Shown here in pieces: positions 41,429 through 50,284 of a stretch of 64,000 bases of DNA. The translations under genes were made by a program, and so were the position numbers. How positions within the stretch are numbered: position 1 is the stretch's first letter; every line of letters starts with the position of its first letter. Source of the DNA: Bradyrhizobium xenonodulans (lineage in GTDB: Bacteria; Pseudomonadota; Alphaproteobacteria; Rhizobiales; Xanthobacteraceae); NCBI RefSeq assembly GCF_027594865.1, contig NZ_CP089391.1, positions 4,866,501 to 4,930,500 of the forward strand, given 5' to 3'. The notes under the pieces are model-generated. The model saw only the letters and a list, made by a program, of their open reading frames with translations, had not been told where the DNA came from and did not search any database.

Positions 41429-42127
41429 TTAGGCGAGCTTCTTGACTTCCGGTCCGGCGGGCTGGTGCATCGCCGCATGTGCATCGTCGGCGATCCAGGG
41501 CTGCTGGTTCACCATCGGCAGCCGCCAGACCGATCGCTCGGGGCTTGCGAACAGATCGAGCCGCGTGATCGACACATTGTCGATGTCGAACGACAGCGCC
41601 CGCTCCACCTGGCCGTCGAGTGCGAGGCCGATCGCCGCCTTGATGGTGCCGCCATGCGCGACAGCAATGATGTCCTGCCCGGCCGCCTCATTGTTGATCC
41701 GCTCGATGGTGCGACGCGTGCGGTTGTAGAGGTCCATGAAGCTTTCGCCGCCGGGTGCGGGCTCGTTGATGTCGGCGAACCAGCTCGAACCCACTGGACG
41801 GCTGGCGACGAACTCGGCGCGGTTCATGCCCTGCCATCTTCCGAGATTTTGCTCGGCAAGATCCGCTTCCCAAGGCATCGACGCCGGCTTCGGATAGCCG
41901 GCCGCCCAGATCGCTTCCGCCGTCTGGTGCGTGCGCATCAGATTGCTCGAATACCAGACCGCCTTGCGTGGCAGCACCTTGGCAACAGCATTGAACACGT
42001 AGGTATCGCTGGTGTCGCAGGCGAGATCGCTCTGCCCGTAGATGTTGCCGCCGTCATTGCGCACCGGCGCGTGACGGACCCACCACCACCGTGTCGTGAC
42101 CACTTTCGGCTTGTCTGCAGCTGCCAT
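41429..42127 (-). CDS. histidine phosphatase family protein
   Basis: A 232-residue member of the phosphoglycerate-mutase-like superfamily. The phosphate-accepting motif is RHAP at residues 18-21 rather than the usual RHG. The second catalytic His is in AVAHGGTIKAA. A Glu and GGES segment lies between (EPAPGGESF). It is divergent from the SDR at 42262, sharing a 134-bp promoter region with two palindromes. The substrate is unknown; a small-molecule phosphate ester is plausible. Confidence 0.88.
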   Translation of the reverse strand: MAAADKPKVVTTRWWWVRHAPVRNDGGNIYGQSDLACDTSDTYVFNAVAKVLPRKAVWYSSNLMRTHQTAEAIWAAGYPKPASMPWEADLAEQNLGRWQGMNRAEFVASRPVGSSWFADINEPAPGGESFMDLYNRTRRTIERINNEAAGQDIIAVAHGGTIKAAIGLALDGQVERALSFDIDNVSITRLDLFASPERSVWRLPMVNQQPWIADDAHAAMHQPAGPEVKKLA

Positions 42128-42173
42128 AAGCCTCTTCCATCCCGTGTGATGTCGCTGTACGTCAGGTGTGAAC

Positions 42174-42187
42174 GTGTCTCAAGACAC
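42174..42187. promoter_or_regulatory. palindrome GTGTCT-CA-AGACAC
   Basis: Perfect 6+2+6 dyad in the divergent promoter region between the histidine phosphatase and the SDR. Candidate operator. Confidence 0.4.
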
Positions 42188-42194
42188 TTTACTG

Positions 42195-42213
42195 TTTCAA
42201 ATTCTGTTTGAAA
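42195..42213. promoter_or_regulatory. palindrome TTTCAAA-TTCTG-TTTGAAA
   Basis: A perfect 7+5+7 dyad 49 bp upstream of the SDR start. Related TTCAAAC/GTTTGAA half-sites occur in the tetR-acyl-CoA dehydrogenase promoter at 47547-47577, so the two divergent promoters may share a regulator. Confidence 0.5.
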
Positions 42214-42261
42214 TTCCGTCGCGCGGCAAGCGCCACGCGACACACCAAAAGGGAGAAACGC

Positions 42262-43047
42262 ATGGGCCGCCTGCAAGGCAAATCCGTCATCATCACCGGC
42301 GCCGGCAGCGGCATCGGCCGCGCCGCTGCGCTCCTCTTCACCAGGGAAGGTGCAAAACTGATCGCGGTGGATCGCACCGAGGCGGTGAAGGAGACCGTCG
42401 ACGAGGTGAAGAAGGCCGGCGGCGTTGCGGAGGCCATGGTGGCGGACGCCGGTTCCGAGACAGACGTCATCGCCGTGATCGACAAGGCCGTGAAGACGCA
42501 TGGAAGGCTCGACGTGATCTGGGCCAATGCCGGCGTCAGCGGCGGGCTCGTCCCGCTCGGCGAGCAGACCGTGGAGCATTGGCAGGAGGTCTTGCGCGTC
42601 AACCTGATCGGGCCGTTCCTCGCGGTGAAGCATGCGATGCCGCACATGGTGAAGCAGCAGTCCGGCGCGATCGTGCTGACGGCATCGGTCGCGGGCCTCA
42701 AGGCCGGCGCGAGCGGACATCCCTACGCGGCGAGCAAGGCCGGTGTGATCTCTCTCGTGCAGACCACCGCCTATTCGCTCACCGGCACCGGCGTGCGCAT
42801 CAATGCGGTGTGCCCCGGCCTGATCGAAACCGGCATGACCAAGCCGATCTTCGACCGCGCCAAGGAACGCGGCACCCAGGACAAGATCGGCCAGCTCAAT
42901 CCCCTCAAGCGCCCCGGCCAGCCGCACGAGCTCGCCGCGATGGGACTGTTTCTGGCCAGCGATGAAGCGTCCTATGTCAACGGCCAGGCGTTCCCGGTGG
43001 ATGGCGGGCTGACGGCGTCGATGCCGTATACGGGCAAGCCGGTTTAG
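42262..43047 (+). CDS. short-chain dehydrogenase/reductase (SDR)
   Basis: A 261-residue classical SDR. TGAGSGIG is at residues 12-19, an acidic residue follows strand 2 (AVDRTEA), which favours NAD(H), then NAG near 89, the catalytic Ser in VLTASVAG and YAASKAG. The ATG has GGGAGAAACGC upstream. It is followed 16 bp later by a strong 11-bp hairpin. It is divergent from the histidine phosphatase. The specific substrate is not deducible. Confidence 0.9.
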   Translation: MGRLQGKSVIITGAGSGIGRAAALLFTREGAKLIAVDRTEAVKETVDEVKKAGGVAEAMVADAGSETDVIAVIDKAVKTHGRLDVIWANAGVSGGLVPLGEQTVEHWQEVLRVNLIGPFLAVKHAMPHMVKQQSGAIVLTASVAGLKAGASGHPYAASKAGVISLVQTTAYSLTGTGVRINAVCPGLIETGMTKPIFDRAKERGTQDKIGQLNPLKRPGQPHELAAMGLFLASDEASYVNGQAFPVDGGLTASMPYTGKPV

Positions 43048-43062
43048 CAACGGCGATCTCGT

Positions 43063-43087
43063 GTCCCGGACGCGGTGCGTCCGGGAC
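43063..43087 (+). terminator. 11-bp hairpin after the SDR
   Basis: GTCCCGGACGC and GCGTCCGGGAC form a perfect stem with a GGT loop. Only CTCTGG follows rather than a T-tract, so it is a putative terminator or 3'-stabilising structure. Confidence 0.45.
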
Positions 43088-43123
43088 TCTGGATCGGAGT
43101 TTGGCGCACAATTGCATCAACGT

Positions 43124-43239
43124 CGTCATTGCGAGCCAACGGGTCCGCGCGAAGCGCGGCCCGATGACGGGCTCCGCGAAGCAATCCAGAATCCCTCCGC
43201 GGAAGCAGTCTGGATTGCTTCGCTACGCTCGCAATGACG
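43124..43239. repeat. palindromic intergenic repeat, CGTCATTGCGAGC ends
   Basis: Outer arms CGTCATTGCGAGC and GCTCGCAATGACG are perfect complements. Inside, GAAGCAATCCAGA pairs with TCTGGATTGCTTC, giving a long hairpin. I associate elements of this type with Bradyrhizobium and Rhodopseudomonas genomes. Confidence 0.75.
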
Positions 43240-43416
43240 AAAAGGTGCATCGACGCCATCGATCAACTCACATCTCAACGCGCAGACACACCCACGCTGT
43301 TCCGGGTATCGCTCACCCGGCCCGGGGGGCTGTGTTGATTTGCTCATTGGGCCGCCACGTTGGTATGGTTCGTGCAAGCTGCCTCGGCTTCCGTAATCCC
43401 TGACCAGAACGTGACA

Positions 43417-44595
43417 ATGCCAAGCTCAAGACCCGACCGTATCCGCACGCTGCTCGCCGACCTCGTCGGCTTCGACACCGTCAGCGACCGCACCAACCTG
43501 CCGTTGATCGCCCACATCGAAAGCTATCTCGCCAAACTCGGCGTCAAGAGCGAGCGCATCACCGACGAGACCGGACAGAAGGCCTCGCTGTGGGTCACGA
43601 TCGGGCCCGAGGATCGGCCTGGGCTCGTGTTGTCGGGCCATACCGACGTGGTGCCCGTCGTCGGCCAGGACTGGAGCCACGATCCGTTCAAGCTGGTCGA
43701 GCGCGACGGCAAGCTCTACGGCCGCGGCACCACCGATATGAAGGGCTTTGTCGCGGTGTGCCTTGCGATGGTGCCGGAGATGCTGGAAGCGAAACTCACG
43801 ACACCGATTCATCTCGCGATCTCCTATGATGAGGAGATCGGCTGCGTCGGCGTACGGCCGATGCTCGGTGAGGTCGCCAGGAAGAAGGTCAGACCGCTGG
43901 GCGCCTTCATCGGCGAGCCGACCGAGATGAAAGTGATCATCGGCCACAAGGGCAAGCACGGCGTGCGCGCGACGTTTCGCGGTCTCGCGCGCCACTCCTC
44001 GATCGCGCCCGACGGCGTCAACGCGATCGAATATGCGGCCGAGCTGATCACCGAGATCCGCCGCCGTGCCGTGAAGCTCGCGGCCGAAACCGAGCGCAAC
44101 AGCCTCTACGACGTCCCGCATTCGACGCTGCTCACCAGCATCGTGCATGGCGGCGCCGCGCTGAACATCGTACCGGACACCTGCACGGTGGATTTCGAAT
44201 GCCGCGGCATCGGCATCACCGAGTCGCGCGAGGTGACGGATGCGATCGTCGCCTGGGCCCGGGCCGAGCTCGAGCCCGCGATGAAGACGCAGCATCCGGA
44301 GTGCGGGATCGAATTCGAGGAGATCCTCGACTACCCCGCGCTCGACACCGCGGCCGATGCCGCGATCGTCACGCTGGCCAAGAGCCTTGCAGGACGCAAC
44401 GACCACGCCAAGGTCGCCTTCGGCACCGAGGCGAGCTTGTTTGCGAGCATAGCCGACATCCCCTCGGTGGTGATCGGCCCGGGCTCGATCGCGCAGGCGC
44501 ACACGCCGGACGAGTTCGTGGAAATGGCGGAGCTCGAGAAATGCGCGGGGTTCGTGGCGAAGCTGATCGCGCATTGCGCGAAGACAGCGTCGTAA
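43417..44595 (+). CDS. argE: ArgE/DapE-type M20 deacylase (acetylornithine deacetylase)
   Basis: A 392-residue metallopeptidase-fold enzyme. Metal ligands are visible: LSGHTDVVP (His, Asp), GRGTTDMKG (bridging Asp), YDEEIGC (catalytic and metal Glu pair), GEPT (Glu), and a C-terminal His in IAQAHTPDEF. Overall it resembles rhizobial ArgE, which would release ornithine from N-acetylornithine. The start MPSSRPDRIRTLL is chosen by family length; an ATG 19 codons upstream is possible, and neither has a strong ribosome-binding site. No arg genes lie next to it, so a related N-acyl substrate cannot be excluded. Confidence 0.85.
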   Translation: MPSSRPDRIRTLLADLVGFDTVSDRTNLPLIAHIESYLAKLGVKSERITDETGQKASLWVTIGPEDRPGLVLSGHTDVVPVVGQDWSHDPFKLVERDGKLYGRGTTDMKGFVAVCLAMVPEMLEAKLTTPIHLAISYDEEIGCVGVRPMLGEVARKKVRPLGAFIGEPTEMKVIIGHKGKHGVRATFRGLARHSSIAPDGVNAIEYAAELITEIRRRAVKLAAETERNSLYDVPHSTLLTSIVHGGAALNIVPDTCTVDFECRGIGITESREVTDAIVAWARAELEPAMKTQHPECGIEFEEILDYPALDTAADAAIVTLAKSLAGRNDHAKVAFGTEASLFASIADIPSVVIGPGSIAQAHTPDEFVEMAELEKCAGFVAKLIAHCAKTAS

Positions 44596-44606
44596 GCGAC
44601 GCCGCC

Positions 44607-44696
44607 GTAGGGTGGGCAAAGCGAAGCGTGCCCACCATCTGGCTGCGATCACGGGAAGATCGTGGGCACAGCGCTACGCGCTTTTGCCCACCCTAC
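44607..44696. repeat. palindromic repeat, GTAGGGTGGGCAAA ends
   Basis: Arms GTAGGGTGGGCAAA and TTTGCCCACCCTAC are perfect complements, with internal pairing around GAAGCGTGCCCACC and GGGCACAGCGC. It lies 11 bp after the deacylase stop and may act as a transcript end. Confidence 0.7.
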
Positions 44697-44773
44697 GAGG
44701 GCCGCGCCTCGTCATCGCGAGGAGTTCTTGCGACGAAGCAATGATGGTGAAATGAGCTCGCCTCATCACCGCT

Positions 44774-44877
44774 GTCATGCCCCGGCCTGACCGGGGCATC
44801 CAGTACGCCGCGGCTTCTCGGTTCAAGCACTATTGTCTCTGGAATACTGGATTGCCCGCCTTCGCGGGCAATGACAC
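44774..44877. repeat. intact copy of the repeat hit by the IS30 element
   Basis: Starts GTCATGCCCCGGCCTGACC, includes CATCCAGTACGCCGCGG and ends with a GCCCGC-CTTC-GCGGGC hairpin and AATGACA. It is the uninterrupted counterpart of 39013-40553 and includes the target trinucleotide CAG of that insertion. Confidence 0.8.
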
Positions 44878-44945
44878 CGAGCGCGGCGGAACAGCGAACC
44901 ACAAAAACGAAAAAAGCGCGGCCATCAGCCGCGCCCTTGTCTCCC

Positions 44946-46004
44946 CTACACCGCGCCCGCCTTCTGCGCGTAGTCCCATGACGCCTTCGACAGCGGCACG
45001 GTGCGCTTGGCCGACTCCAGGGCCTTGGCATTCGCCGCGGTGCCGTCGCGGACGCGGCCGGCGATGCCTTGCGTGATGCCGGCGAGACGGAACAGATTGT
45101 AGGCGAAGTACCAGTTGAGGTCGGGCACCGTCATCTTGGTGACGTTGCAATAGATCTGCGCCGCCTCCTCCACGCTCGGGATGTTGAGCGCCTTGAGGTC
45201 GGCGCCCTCCAGGCCCGGCATGACCCACTGCATCAACAGATAGGTGAAGTCGGCCATGGGATCGCCAAGCGTCGACAGCTCCCAGTCCAGCACCGCCTGC
45301 ACACGCGGTTCCGTCGCATGGAAAATCATGTTGTCGAGGCGGTAGTCGCCATGGACGATCGAGACGCGCGCCTGCTCCGGCACGGTCCTCGGCAGCCATT
45401 CGGCAACCTTCTCGAATTCCGGAATATGCTGCGTCTCGGACGCCCGATACTGCTTGGTCCAGCGGTCGATCTGGCGCGCAAAATAATTGCCTGGTTTGCC
45501 GAAGTCGCCGAGCCCGATCGCCGTGGGATCGTACATATGGAGCTTTGCCAGCGTCTCGATCTTGCTGGTGAAGATTTTTCGCCGCGCATCGTTGTCCTGG
45601 CTCGGCAGCGTCGGATCCCAGAACACGCGGCCGTCTTCCATCGACATGATGTAGAAGGCCGAGCCGATGACGCCGTCGTCCTGGCACAGCGCATAGGCGT
45701 GCGCGACCGGAAAGCCCTGCTTTCCAAGGGCCGCGATCACGCGGTATTCGCGATCGACCGCATGCGCCGACGGCAGCAATTTGCCGAACGGCTTGCGGCG
45801 CATCACGTAGGAACGGTTCGGCGTGTCGAGCCGGTAGGTCGGATTGGACTGACCGCCCTTGAACTGGAGCACGACCAGCGGGCCCTGATAGCCCTCGACG
45901 TTGTCGCGCATCCAGGCTTCGAGCCGCATCTCGTCGATACGATGACGCTCCTCGACCGGCTTGGTGCCCGAGAACTCTTCGTCTTTCCTGACGCCGTCAG
46001 CCAC
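44946..46004 (-). CDS. APH-fold kinase, ACAD10/11 N-domain / LvaA-like
   Basis: A 352-residue aminoglycoside-phosphotransferase-fold protein. FKGGQSNPTYRL forms the nucleotide loop near residue 48. The catalytic Brenner motif is HGDYRLDNMIF and the metal Asp is in LDWELSTLGDP. In mammals this fold is fused to an acyl-CoA dehydrogenase (ACAD10/11). In Pseudomonas LvaA the kinase phosphorylates 4-hydroxyacyl-CoA. Here an acyl-CoA dehydrogenase gene lies directly upstream on the same strand, supporting that role. The start is GTG with GGGAG 7 nt upstream. Confidence 0.85.
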   Translation of the reverse strand: MADGVRKDEEFSGTKPVEERHRIDEMRLEAWMRDNVEGYQGPLVVLQFKGGQSNPTYRLDTPNRSYVMRRKPFGKLLPSAHAVDREYRVIAALGKQGFPVAHAYALCQDDGVIGSAFYIMSMEDGRVFWDPTLPSQDNDARRKIFTSKIETLAKLHMYDPTAIGLGDFGKPGNYFARQIDRWTKQYRASETQHIPEFEKVAEWLPRTVPEQARVSIVHGDYRLDNMIFHATEPRVQAVLDWELSTLGDPMADFTYLLMQWVMPGLEGADLKALNIPSVEEAAQIYCNVTKMTVPDLNWYFAYNLFRLAGITQGIAGRVRDGTAANAKALESAKRTVPLSKASWDYAQKAGAV

Positions 46005-46151
46005 GGTGACGCTCCCTCTTCAGTCCTGACCATTTCAGGTCGCGCATGATCCTAATCGGTAACCGCTCTTGCACTTGCGTCAAGCGGTCATCCGATCACG
46101 GATCATGCCCCGTCGTTTCTTTGAGTCGGGAGCGCCGCGCGGCCCTCCCTT

Positions 46152-47387
46152 TTAGTGACTGGGAGAGTTTGCATACTTCCGAACTTCGAGCCTTGCAATG
46201 GCGCGATTGTGCACCTCGTCCGGACCGTCGGCGAGACGCAGCGTGCGGATGTGGGCGTAGTCCTTGGCAAGGCCGGCATCGTCGGAAACGCCCGCGCCGC
46301 CAAACGACTGGATCGCCTCGTCGATGATCTTCAGCGCCATGTTGGGCGCGGCGACCTTGATCATGGCGATCTCGGCCTGCGCGGTCTTGTTGCCGACCTT
46401 GTCCATCATGTCGGCGGCCTTGAGGCACAGCAGACGCGTCATCTCGATGTTGGTGCGGGCATCGCCAATGCGCTGCTCCCACACCGAGTGCTCGACGATC
46501 TTCTTGCCGAAGGCGGTGCGCGAGGAGAGCCGCTTCACCATCTTCTCCAGCGCTTCCTCGGCCTTGCCGATGGTGCGCATGCAGTGATGGATACGGCCGG
46601 GTCCAAGGCGGCCCTGCGCGATCTCGAAGCCGCGGCCCTCCCCTAACAGGATGTTCTCCTTGGGCACGCGCACGTTCTCGAGCAGCACCTGGGCGTGGCC
46701 GTGCGGCGCGTCGTCGAAGCCGAACACCGGCAACATCTTCTCGACCTTGATGCCGGGAGTGTCGAGCGGAACCAGGATCTGCGACTGCTGCTGATGCTTG
46801 GCCGCGTTGAAATCGGTCTTGCCCATCAGGATCGCAATCTTGCAGCGGGGATCGCCGACGCCGGACGACCACCATTTGCGGCCGTTGATGACGTAGTGGT
46901 CGCCATCCTTCTTGATGCTGGTCTCGATGTTGGTGGCGTCGGACGAGGCGACCGCCGGTTCCGTCATCAGGAAGGCCGAGCGGATCTCGCCGTCGAACAG
47001 CGGACGCAGCCATTTGCGCTTCTGCTCCTTGGAGCCGTAGCGCATGAACACTTCCATGTTGCCGGTGTCGGGCGCGGAACAGTTGAACACTTCCGAAGCC
47101 CAGGTGATGCGGCCCATCTCTTCCGAGAGCAGCGCGTATTCGAGATTGGTCAATCCCGCGCCGCGGAATTCGTCATCCTCATGCTCGTTCGGCGGCATGA
47201 ACATGTTCCAGAGACCTTCGGCCTTCGCCTTCTTCTTGAGGTCTTCCAGCACCGGGATGACCTTCCAGCGCTCGCCGGTGCGATCCTGCTCGTCATAAAC
47301 GGGCACTGCCGGACGCACGTGCTTGGCCATGAAGGACCGCACGCGGTCGAGCCATTCCTTCTGCTTGGGCGACAGATCGAAATCCAT
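46152..47387 (-). CDS. acyl-CoA dehydrogenase family protein, ACAD11/LvaC-like
   Basis: A 411-residue flavoprotein. The FAD/substrate segments [26 protein letters not shown] and [18 protein letters not shown] are visible. The C-terminal stretch [34 protein letters not shown] is typical of the ACAD10/11 group. The predicted partner is the APH-fold kinase 147 bp downstream, for removing a 4-hydroxyl group through a phosphate intermediate. The ATG is preceded by GAGGAGCG. It is divergent from a TetR regulator that probably controls it. Confidence 0.9.
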   Translation of the reverse strand: MDFDLSPKQKEWLDRVRSFMAKHVRPAVPVYDEQDRTGERWKVIPVLEDLKKKAKAEGLWNMFMPPNEHEDDEFRGAGLTNLEYALLSEEMGRITWASEVFNCSAPDTGNMEVFMRYGSKEQKRKWLRPLFDGEIRSAFLMTEPAVASSDATNIETSIKKDGDHYVINGRKWWSSGVGDPRCKIAILMGKTDFNAAKHQQQSQILVPLDTPGIKVEKMLPVFGFDDAPHGHAQVLLENVRVPKENILLGEGRGFEIAQGRLGPGRIHHCMRTIGKAEEALEKMVKRLSSRTAFGKKIVEHSVWEQRIGDARTNIEMTRLLCLKAADMMDKVGNKTAQAEIAMIKVAAPNMALKIIDEAIQSFGGAGVSDDAGLAKDYAHIRTLRLADGPDEVHNRAIARLEVRKYANSPSH

Positions 47388-47530
47388 GGGACGCTCCTCG
47401 TCTCTCTCTTTGCGAAACTGTTTTGCGCCGGACTGTCCTCCCGCCCTGCGTGACCCGCAAGCGCGAATGCGCAAGCTGGCGGACGCTTCGGAACCAGACC
47501 CGCGCGTTGCGAACGAGTCTCGATTGCGGA

Positions 47531-47559
47531 TTGACATTCTCCGGCCTTCAAACGATAGT
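47531..47559 (+). promoter_or_regulatory. putative sigma-70 promoter of tetR
   Basis: TTGACA (47531-47536), a 17-bp spacer and GATAGT (47554-47559). The first arm of the inverted repeat at 47547-47577 lies in the spacer, so a repressor bound there would block it. Confidence 0.5.
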
Positions 47560-47577
47560 TTCATACAAGTGTTTGAA
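47547..47577. promoter_or_regulatory. inverted repeat TTCAAAC...GTTTGAA in the tetR-acd promoter
   Basis: Seven-base arms at 47547-47553 and 47571-47577 flank a 17-bp centre between the divergent tetR and acyl-CoA dehydrogenase genes. Candidate operator for the TetR protein; compare with the site at 42195-42213. Confidence 0.45.
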
Positions 47578-47604
47578 ATGCAACTCCCCTCCCGGAGGGC
47601 GTCC

Positions 47605-48267
47605 ATGGCCAGCGATCATACGAGGTCTGCCATTCTCGCCGCCGCCGAACGGCTCTACGCCGATCGCGGCTTCGGCGACGTGACGCTGCGCGACATCGTC
47701 GCGGCGGCCAATGTCAACCTGGCCGCGGTGAACTATCATTTCGGCTCGAAGGACGAACTCATCGCGGAGCTGTTCGTCACCCGCTCGATCGCCACGAACC
47801 GCGAGCGCCTGCGCGAGTTGAAGGCGGCGGAGGAGCACGGCGGCGGCCGCGCGCCGATCGAGGTGATCCTGCACGCGCTGGTCGGCCCGACCTTGCGCGG
47901 CTGCCTCGGTCCCGAGAACCAGCGCTCCACGGCGGCGCGCTTCATGATCCGCGCCTCGATCGAATCCGTGCCGCCGATCCGCCGCATCAAGAACCGCGAG
48001 ATCGACCATCTGCGCAAATTCGCCGGCGCAATGCGCCGCGCCCTGCCCGACCGCAGCGACGTCGACATCTATTGGGGCCTCAACTTCGCGCTGGCCATGG
48101 CGCACCACACCATCCGCGAAAGCGAGCGGCTGACGAAGCTGTCGGAAGGCAAATGCGATCTCGACGACGTCGAGGACGTGGTCGCGCGCGTCGTCAGCGT
48201 GGCGACGATGGCACTGACGGCGGGACGGGTAGAGGCCAAGGCGGCGGCGAGAGTCGCGGCGCGCTGA
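47605..48267 (+). CDS. TetR/AcrR family transcriptional regulator
   Basis: A 220-residue repressor-type protein. The N-terminal helix-turn-helix is clear: [20 protein letters not shown] then [20 protein letters not shown]. The ligand domain is variable ([20 protein letters not shown]). The ATG with CGGAGGGCGTCC upstream is preferred over an in-frame ATG nine codons earlier. Divergence from the acyl-CoA dehydrogenase suggests control of that operon, with an acyl-CoA or related ligand. Confidence 0.9.
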   Translation: MASDHTRSAILAAAERLYADRGFGDVTLRDIVAAANVNLAAVNYHFGSKDELIAELFVTRSIATNRERLRELKAAEEHGGGRAPIEVILHALVGPTLRGCLGPENQRSTAARFMIRASIESVPPIRRIKNREIDHLRKFAGAMRRALPDRSDVDIYWGLNFALAMAHHTIRESERLTKLSEGKCDLDDVEDVVARVVSVATMALTAGRVEAKAAARVAAR

Positions 48268-48300
48268 CGAACCAGCTTGATGGTATCGAGCACACGCCTC

Positions 48301-48427
48301 GTCCTTCGAGACGACCGCTTCGCGGTCTCCTCAGGATGAGGCTAATCGGCATCTCGCCCGTTGAAGCTGCAGCCCCGCACTCGATCCTCATCCTGAGGGC
48401 CCGCGAAGCGGGCGTCTCGAAGGATGG
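48301..48427. repeat. inverted pair of TCCTCATCCTGAGG-family repeats
   Basis: A copy at 48301-48342 (GTCCTTCGAGACG...CTCAGGATGAGG) is followed by the same element inverted at 48385-48427, which can form a long hairpin between the convergent tetR and ridA genes. The family also occurs at 21221-21264. It probably serves as a shared transcription end. Confidence 0.75.
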
Positions 48428-48455
48428 CCACCGGGAAGCCGGAGAGCCATTCACC

Positions 48456-48848
48456 TCACATCATCGCGATGCAATCGATCTCGACGTCGAAGGGGCCGAA
48501 CCATTCGGGCGTAACGACGAAGATCCGCGCCGGCGGATCGACCGGGAAGTAGCGCGCATAGACTGCATTGAAGGCGGCGAAATGTTTCGTCGAGGTGCAG
48601 TAGACGTTGCACTTCATGACGTTGTCGAGCGATGCACCGGCCGTCTGAAGGCACAGCTTCATCTGCTCCATGATGATCTCGCTCTGCCGCTCGATCGGCA
48701 TCTCGGCAAGCTCGCCCGTCTCCGGGTCGAATGGCGGCAGGCCGGCAACGAAGATCATGTTGCCGGCGCGCGTCACCGGCGAGGTCGGCGCCTTCCAGCG
48801 GTCGAGGAATGTCGAAATCGGTTCGACGCGGAGCGCTTCGCGTTTCAT
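48456..48848 (-). CDS. RidA family protein (enamine/imine deaminase)
   Basis: A 130-residue RidA/YjgF/UK114-fold protein that would form a trimer. Conserved features: AGNMIFVAGLPPFDPETGEL, the key Arg in DPPARIFVV and the Glu in FDVEIDCIA. RidA hydrolyses reactive enamines released by PLP enzymes. Here it stands near two BKACE genes, whose substrates include amino-keto acids, so a pathway-specific deaminase is possible. Confidence 0.9.
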   Translation of the reverse strand: MKREALRVEPISTFLDRWKAPTSPVTRAGNMIFVAGLPPFDPETGELAEMPIERQSEIIMEQMKLCLQTAGASLDNVMKCNVYCTSTKHFAAFNAVYARYFPVDPPARIFVVTPEWFGPFDVEIDCIAMM

Positions 48849-48946
48849 GGGCGGCCACCTTCGGTTCGAGCGAGAGTGGCGCCTTGCTACATCATGTTGC
48901 AGCCGGCATGTTTCGCTTCCGACCGAACCGTGGTCGCGGGGGCGGG

Positions 48947-49162
48947 TTACGCCCGCTGCGGCATCTCCTCGGCCTCTTCCTTGGCGAGCAGCAGCAGCAT
49001 CTCGATGCCCATGTCGCCTTCCTGGGGCGAGCGGATGAACTTGATCTCGTCGGCGCTTTGCCGCAGCGCGGCAATGATGGCGACGGCCTGGTTGGCCGTG
49101 GCGGCCTCAGTTGCCAGAACGGCCTTCTGGTTCTTGGCCTGAAACCCGATCGTGTAGGACAT
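48947..49162 (-). CDS. small hypothetical protein (71 aa)
   Basis: The protein MSYTIGFQAKNQKAVLAT... is soluble, predicted alpha/beta, and ends in an acidic helix (LLLLAKEEAEEMPQRA). The ATG has GGGAGGGAAGCGGA upstream, supporting translation. I do not recognise a family. It lies between ridA and a BKACE gene on the same strand with gaps of about 100-150 bp. Confidence 0.7.
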   Translation of the reverse strand: MSYTIGFQAKNQKAVLATEAATANQAVAIIAALRQSADEIKFIRSPQEGDMGIEMLLLLAKEEAEEMPQRA

Positions 49163-49308
49163 TCCGCTTCCCTCCCGGATGTAAGCGGAGAGATCGAATC
49201 TGAGTCGCGCGCGAAGCGGAAGCCTGTGCGATTACGGACCGGGTTAATCTGGGGATTGCGCGCAAGCCTCGCGTAAGGCCGCGCCGGCGTCACACTACTG
49301 CCACCAAA

Positions 49309-50193
49309 CTATTGTGCCAGCCCCAGCATCGCGCGCGCGTCAGCTGCGGTGGCAACGCTCGCTCCCAGGCTCTTCAAAATGCTGGCAGCATGCGCGACCA
49401 ACTCGGCATTGGTCTTCGCCAGCACACCCTTGGACATGTAGAGATTGTCCTCCATGCCGACGCGGACGTGGCCGCCGAGCAGCCAAGCCTGCGCCACCAT
49501 CGGGAATTCGGCGCGGCCGATGCCGAAGCCGGACCAGATCGCGCCCGGCGGCAGCAGGCTGCGGGCATAGAACATCGTCTCCGGCGTCGCGGAGAAACCG
49601 TACTTCACCCCGAGCACGAGCGAGAACAGGCCCGGCCCCTTCAGGGTGCCGTCGGCGAACAGGTCGCGCGCCAGATGGCAGTCGCCGGAATCGAACAGCT
49701 CGATCTCCGGCAGCACGCCGGCGGCCTTCATCCGCTCGGCCATGATGCGGACGTTGCGCGGCGTGTTGATCACGACCTCGCCGCCGGAATTCATGGTGTT
49801 GAGATCGAGCGTGCAGATGTCGGGCTTGAGCAGCTCGATATGCTCGACGCGCTTTTCGGGCTGGAGGAGCGTTGTGCCGGGCCCGGCAACGCGCGGATCC
49901 TCGATCGAGGGCACGAAGCGCCCGCCGGGGCCGGTGGTGAGATTGATGACGAGGCTCTTGTTGCGGGCGCGGATGCGATCCACCACGTCGCGGTAGAGGT
50001 CGATCGACATCGAGGGGCGGCCCGTGGCGGGATCGCGCACATGGATATGCGCGATGGCGGCGCCGGCTTCGGCCGCCTCCAGCGCGGAGGTCGCGATCTG
50101 CTCGGGCGTGATCGGGAGATACGGCGACTGCTCGGGTTTTGTCAGATTGCCGGTGATCGCGCAGGTGATGATGGTTTTGCCGGTGGTCGTCAT
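49309..50193 (-). CDS. BKACE (beta-keto acid cleavage enzyme, DUF849)
   Basis: A 294-residue TIM-barrel enzyme of the 3-keto-5-aminohexanoate cleavage family, which transfers acetyl-CoA onto a beta-keto acid to give acetoacetate and a new acyl-CoA. The Zn2+ motif HIHVRD is near residue 49, a Glu follows in EIELFDSGDCH, and the barrel ends in GHVRVGMEDNLYM. Specificity varies within the family (dehydrocarnitine, amino-keto acids and others) and is not decided here. A CoA-transferase lies upstream 91 bp away. Confidence 0.9.
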   Translation of the reverse strand: MTTTGKTIITCAITGNLTKPEQSPYLPITPEQIATSALEAAEAGAAIAHIHVRDPATGRPSMSIDLYRDVVDRIRARNKSLVINLTTGPGGRFVPSIEDPRVAGPGTTLLQPEKRVEHIELLKPDICTLDLNTMNSGGEVVINTPRNVRIMAERMKAAGVLPEIELFDSGDCHLARDLFADGTLKGPGLFSLVLGVKYGFSATPETMFYARSLLPPGAIWSGFGIGRAEFPMVAQAWLLGGHVRVGMEDNLYMSKGVLAKTNAELVAHAASILKSLGASVATAADARAMLGLAQ

Positions 50194-50284
50194 TCGTGCT
50201 GTCCCGGTGTCGTTGTGGCGCGAGGGCCTTGCGCAAATCTACCTGACCCTCCCCTGGAGGGCCCTTCCAGAGGGTAAGAGCGCG

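Noticed and set aside
39013..44877. Composite transposon between the two repeat copies
   Set aside because: The flanking sequences are intergenic repeats, only one of which contains an IS; there is no second IS copy.
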